Part shown: piece by piece, positions 60,574 to 64,000 of the stretch | Numbering within the stretch: the first letter of the stretch is position 1 | Layout of the letters: the number at the start of each line of letters is the position of its first letter | DNA from: Pichia kudriavzevii | Lineage: Eukaryota > Ascomycota > Pichiomycetes > Pichiales > Pichiaceae | NCBI RefSeq assembly: GCF_003054445.1 | Contig: NC_042508.1 | Span: 620,001 to 684,000, forward strand | DNA length: 64,000 bases | Reading direction: 5' to 3' | Made by a program: the position numbers and the translations under genes | The notes under the pieces: model-generated | Database searches by the model: none | Seen by the model: only the letters and a program-made list of their open reading frames with translations | What the model was told of the DNA's origin: nothing

Positions 60574-61533
60574 ATGCTAGCAAGATCTTACAAACTTTTG
60601 ACAGTCAGGAGTACCTACCGTGCTATTTCAAGAACTTTTGCTTCTCATTCAGGCTCTGGATTCACTTCTTATGATACAAACAAAAAGACAGAAACCAACA
60701 GATTGGAGAAGTCCCTCTCAAAGTTTTGGGAAAAAGTGGACGTTGCTCCAGCTTCAGGCAAACCAGGTTACGCAGTTACATTAGATAAGAAATCGGTTAA
60801 GACTCCGCTTGGATTTGAGTTGAACGTTCCCGAGAACAAGAAATCTCTAGCTTATTTGTTGGCCAATGAGTGGAGATCATTACCAAGTTTACAAGTCAAG
60901 CCACACCTTCTACCACTAACATCCATAACAGCAAGATGTATTGATTTGCACGAAGCGCAGAAAACAGAAGATGAAGAAATCAAGGCTAAGGTTGGTGATT
61001 TATCTACTATCAAAACGTTGCTCTTAAGATATTTAGATACTGATACCATGTTGGTTTTTTCACCAAAAGAAGACTGTGATGGATTACTAAGAGATGAACA
61101 AGAGAAATGTTATAGACCAATCATTGCAGACATGGAACAATTTTTTGCAAAGTTCAGTGAAGATGGCAAGCCACTAAAATTCACCTTTCTGGATTGTGAA
61201 AAATCTGGATTTGCAAGTAATTTCCAAACTGAGGAAACCAAGAAGGCGGTAAATAAATACCTTAACTCGCTGTCTACCTGGGACCTTGTTTGTTTGGAGA
61301 ATGCGACTCTTGTCTCCAAATCGTTTCTTGCGGGTGTCGCAATCTTGAGAAACGCAGATTACAACGATAAATTCATTATTGATATTGAAGAGTTATCGAG
61401 ATTAGTCAATTTAGAAACCGTCATACAAACTTCTATCTGGGGTGAGGTTGAAGATACCCATGATGTCAATAGGGTTGATATCAAGAGAAACCTGTCTTGT
61501 GCTTCGATCGTTGCCTTCAGTTCAAAGGATTAA
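60574..61533 (+). CDS. ATP12: F1-ATPase assembly chaperone Atp12
   Basis: Atp12 binds free F1 alpha subunit in the mitochondrial matrix and enables assembly of the alpha3beta3 ring. The 319-residue protein starts with a typical presequence (MLARSYKLLTVRSTYRAISR, basic and S/T-rich with no acidic residue in the first 30). The ATP12 family blocks follow: KFWEKVDVAPASGKPGYAVT and LDKKSVKTPLG near residue 50-80, LLANEWRSLPSLQVKPHLLP with LTSITARCIDL near 95-130, and TLLLRYLDTDTMLVFSP near 150. Length matches S. cerevisiae Atp12 (325). It converges with the next gene, with 62 bp between stops. Confidence 0.95.
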   Translation: MLARSYKLLTVRSTYRAISRTFASHSGSGFTSYDTNKKTETNRLEKSLSKFWEKVDVAPASGKPGYAVTLDKKSVKTPLGFELNVPENKKSLAYLLANEWRSLPSLQVKPHLLPLTSITARCIDLHEAQKTEDEEIKAKVGDLSTIKTLLLRYLDTDTMLVFSPKEDCDGLLRDEQEKCYRPIIADMEQFFAKFSEDGKPLKFTFLDCEKSGFASNFQTEETKKAVNKYLNSLSTWDLVCLENATLVSKSFLAGVAILRNADYNDKFIIDIEELSRLVNLETVIQTSIWGEVEDTHDVNRVDIKRNLSCASIVAFSSKD

Positions 61534-61595
61534 TCTTATTCAAGTATATTCTATAAAGGTTCATGTACATATTTGTTTTTAAAATATCTATTTAT

Positions 61596-63824
61596 TTATC
61601 CTAAAACAAAAACACATTCATTGAATTGTTGGAGGTCTTTTAGATCATCAAAGGTGACAATATAGTCATCAACTGAAATCTCGAGTTCACTGAGTTTATT
61701 GAATTTTGCAGCTTGTGTTTTCAAATCAATAGCCCCAAATTCAAACCCAGTAAAATCGAGATCGATTTCTCCGGAACGGTTGGTGATGGTCATAACGCAA
61801 CGATTTAAATCAATCAGTTTACCGTTTCTTATCTGATTTAAGTTACCGACACCAGTCCATGACATTTCCTTGGTTTCATTTTGTGTAATATCCGAATTTC
61901 CAGTTTTATCAGATTCTGTATTTGAAATTCTTGTTATTTTACTCAACTCAGATTCCACAGAAAAAGATTCAACAATGCCTATTTCTGGATGAGATATTAC
62001 CTTTGAAAGTAAATCCAAATCTCTTCTATTTGATGGTCTGATTAAGATTGTATGTTTCCAGCCATCATGATCCTTCGAGGTTAAATGGATATCTATTGCA
62101 TGTACCGCACATTTTGTAAACTCATTTAGTTGTAAAAGCAATGGAGACCTCATTTTAACCTCTAGATAGTGTGATTCATCTTGCTCATGCAAACGTATCC
62201 TTACATCCTCAGGTTTTGTCCACGACATTGAATTCCACACACCGACATTCGCATTGGGTAATTCTCTTGTTTGGGGATTCGATAAAAAGTCAGGTATTGA
62301 AGATTTACGTACTATTTGAGGATGTGCTGTTTTCGATAGATTAGGTTCTTGTTTTTGTTTCTTGAACAAACTAGAGAACGAGCTGAAAATGTTTTTCTTC
62401 TTTATCTTTTGCTCCTTTGTAACAGCGGAGGGTTTGTATTTGGAAAAATCAATCTTCTTGGTAACCGGCATTTCTAAAACAGGCTCCGTAGTATCGGATA
62501 TAATTGATTCGGCATCATTGTCTTCGTCGTCCGAATCTTCATCATTGGCAATGGATGTCAGGAACGATTTTGAAAGTTCTGTTTCTCTGTCCATCTGCGG
62601 GCGATCTTGTATGTATTGTACAGGATGTAGCGATGTAGCTATAGCGGTTGAAGAGCTCGCAAACTTGAGTTTGTAGAGTGGTATATTGGAAGTGTTGAGT
62701 TCTAATGGTTCAGTGGATTCCACTGACGAAGTCCTTGAATGTGCTGGTGACTGTGACTGAGGCGTCTTGATTTCTGCATCCTGGAACCCAAGTCCAAATG
62801 AAGGGGTAGAATATTGATAACTGTCAGTCTTAGAGGGGAAGTAGTCGATTAGTATATCAGCCAGTGATGGGTCTCCCCTTATAGAGAAGCAAAGTTGGAT
62901 ATCCGAATGGATGGTATGATGAAAGAGTAGTTTATCCTTATCGATCAAGGTGAATTCGTTTCTTCTCAATGGGGCAAACAGTAAACTCTTACCTAGAGTA
63001 TCCCTTTCAACCATACAGAATTTCTCACTTGCAATGTAAACTTCCATGTTCATAAAGCTAAGAGACGTCTGTTCGAGGTTATTCACGTAGTGGACGTCTG
63101 CTATGATAGCGGCACCAGAAAATATCGAAGAAGATACGTCCACACATATTGGCTTCAACTGGACTATATCTTTAGCATGAATTATGTTGACATGAAGTTC
63201 GCATTTCTCACGTTCATTTGCATCTAAATTGTTAGATTCTTGTAAAGTTTTTGATAACTTGTAAGTTATAATCTCTAAATCCGAAATCAGTTCTGGTGTA
63301 TAATGTTGAGGCGTTGATTGAGCAACAAGCAACTTCAAAGAAGTGGTGAAGTTGAGCAAATGTTTTATTCTCACTAAAGGTCTTCTCCTTATCTTAATTT
63401 CCGACTTGCATTGGTTCAGGTCTAGTTTGTAGTACTCCAAATACGATTCATAGAAGGTGTTGATGTCCAACGCCCATTTGGCAAACCCCACGAGTAACTC
63501 TTCCATAGTGTATGAGAAAATACGGGAGAGCTCAATATGTTTCTCTCTCAAGCTTGTGACAATGTGTAAAAATTGGTTGTTTCTCTGTTTGCGTACGGCC
63601 ACCATTTCATTGGTAACGTCATCCAGCGAGTCATCGTAGTAGTTATCATAAACAGGATCAAAGGATCGCACAATTGAAGACAGGATCTGTAGTTCGTCCC
63701 TGTATTGGGATTCAGAGACCGCATAAGCAGCAACCAATGGGTTTGCTATAGAGACGGTTGAGGTAGGAGCCAAGCTGCATTCGGAGTTAGCAGCTTCTTG
63801 GATGGGAAATAGGGTTGTGTGCAT
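61596..63824 (-). CDS. Putative DH-like (RhoGEF-type) protein, unnamed
   Basis: The 742-residue protein has a helical N-terminal region (about residues 35-215) whose spacing resembles a Dbl-homology domain: SQYRDELQILSSIVRSFDPV, then FAKWALDINTFYESYLEYYK about 80 residues later. A region of beta character follows (CMVERDTLGKSLLFAPLRR near 270), as in a PH module. The centre is disordered with acidic clusters (EDSDDEDNDAES) and a basic run (KKKNIFSSFSSLFKKQKQE). The last 200 residues look like a second beta-rich domain. I cannot name it; a fungal DH/PH-type exchange factor or polarity scaffold is my best guess. Confidence 0.5.
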   Translation of the reverse strand: MHTTLFPIQEAANSECSLAPTSTVSIANPLVAAYAVSESQYRDELQILSSIVRSFDPVYDNYYDDSLDDVTNEMVAVRKQRNNQFLHIVTSLREKHIELSRIFSYTMEELLVGFAKWALDINTFYESYLEYYKLDLNQCKSEIKIRRRPLVRIKHLLNFTTSLKLLVAQSTPQHYTPELISDLEIITYKLSKTLQESNNLDANEREKCELHVNIIHAKDIVQLKPICVDVSSSIFSGAAIIADVHYVNNLEQTSLSFMNMEVYIASEKFCMVERDTLGKSLLFAPLRRNEFTLIDKDKLLFHHTIHSDIQLCFSIRGDPSLADILIDYFPSKTDSYQYSTPSFGLGFQDAEIKTPQSQSPAHSRTSSVESTEPLELNTSNIPLYKLKFASSSTAIATSLHPVQYIQDRPQMDRETELSKSFLTSIANDEDSDDEDNDAESIISDTTEPVLEMPVTKKIDFSKYKPSAVTKEQKIKKKNIFSSFSSLFKKQKQEPNLSKTAHPQIVRKSSIPDFLSNPQTRELPNANVGVWNSMSWTKPEDVRIRLHEQDESHYLEVKMRSPLLLQLNEFTKCAVHAIDIHLTSKDHDGWKHTILIRPSNRRDLDLLSKVISHPEIGIVESFSVESELSKITRISNTESDKTGNSDITQNETKEMSWTGVGNLNQIRNGKLIDLNRCVMTITNRSGEIDLDFTGFEFGAIDLKTQAAKFNKLSELEISVDDYIVTFDDLKDLQQFNECVFVLG

Positions 63825-64000
63825 GCTATTCGATTCTATATGTGATAGTCAGATTGGTTCTAAGCAAAAGAAGAAGAAGGAAGAGATATAATCAAACAAA
63901 CAAACAAACAAACTGAGAAACAGTGGAAGAAACCCACCAAATAAAGTACTATACACGAAAAACTGTATATTCCCATACAAGAAAGATGCACCCCTTCCAA
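63825..64000. other. Upstream region of the DH-like gene with CAAA repeat
   Basis: The last 176 bases are the promoter/5' leader side of the minus-strand gene. About five CAAA units lie at 63893-63912, in a purine-rich stretch. No other gene start is visible before the right edge. Confidence 0.5.

Noticed and set aside
1-64000. CRISPR arrays, operons or bacterial elements
   Set aside because: The window is eukaryotic nuclear DNA; no repeat-spacer arrays or bacterial gene organisation are present.

Overview
The window is a gene-dense chromosome segment of a budding yeast (Saccharomycotina). Nearly every gene is a clear orthologue of a Saccharomyces cerevisiae gene. Coding fraction is high, spacers are short, and I see only one convincing intron (UBC8). 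CTG codons fall at conserved leucines, for example in the FELLTCTAF block of FOL3, so CUG is read as Leu and the CUG-Ser clade is unlikely. A peroxisomal D-amino-acid oxidase, a Pex11-family gene and low overall similarity to S. cerevisiae fit Pichiaceae (Pichia/Issatchenkia type). The species is inference only.

Layout. 1-16.7 kb: 5' part of SPT7 (SAGA) running off the left edge, YSC83, a RING/U-box-like WD40 protein (perhaps Ptr3), EDC3, an EAP1-like eIF4E-binding protein, RPC17, APL2, FOL3, STE7 and EAF3 (with a start problem). 16.8-22.2 kb: DSE1 and RSP5, a divergent pair also adjacent in S. cerevisiae, separated by 1.5 kb. 22.2-26.1 kb: the only gene-poor stretch, with one tRNA-Arg(UCU), a probable small membrane-protein gene and possible relics. 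26.1-34.6 kb: MLH3, glycogen synthase, D-amino-acid oxidase, a MAK31/NAA38-like LSM protein, an unknown acidic protein and UBC8. 35-46.3 kb: a rhodanese-containing ubiquitin protease, RRP4, PCD1 and CYR1 (adenylate cyclase). 46.5-64 kb: LST4, SMC6 and NAM2 (a second divergent pair shared with S. cerevisiae), a PEX11-family gene, an MNN2/MNN5-type mannosyltransferase, an SFK1-like membrane protein, ATP12 and a putative DH-like protein.

The genes do not form a pathway cluster. Recurring themes are ubiquitin (RSP5, UBC8, the USP), mRNA decay and translation (EDC3, EAP1-like, RRP4), nutrient signalling (CYR1, LST4, GSY and possibly PTR3), genome maintenance (MLH3, SMC6) and peroxisomes (D-amino-acid oxidase, PEX11-like, PCD1). 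Several gene pairs are convergent with 44-110 bp between stop codons, so 3' UTRs probably overlap.

I found no convincing undescribed multi-gene system. The items most worth a second look are the frame break at the EAF3 start, the 5-nt first exon of UBC8, the small membrane ORF and possible LTR relic beside the tRNA gene, the GC-rich island at 30.6-33.6 kb, the E2F/SBF-like promoter at 32.7 kb, and the three proteins I could not name.
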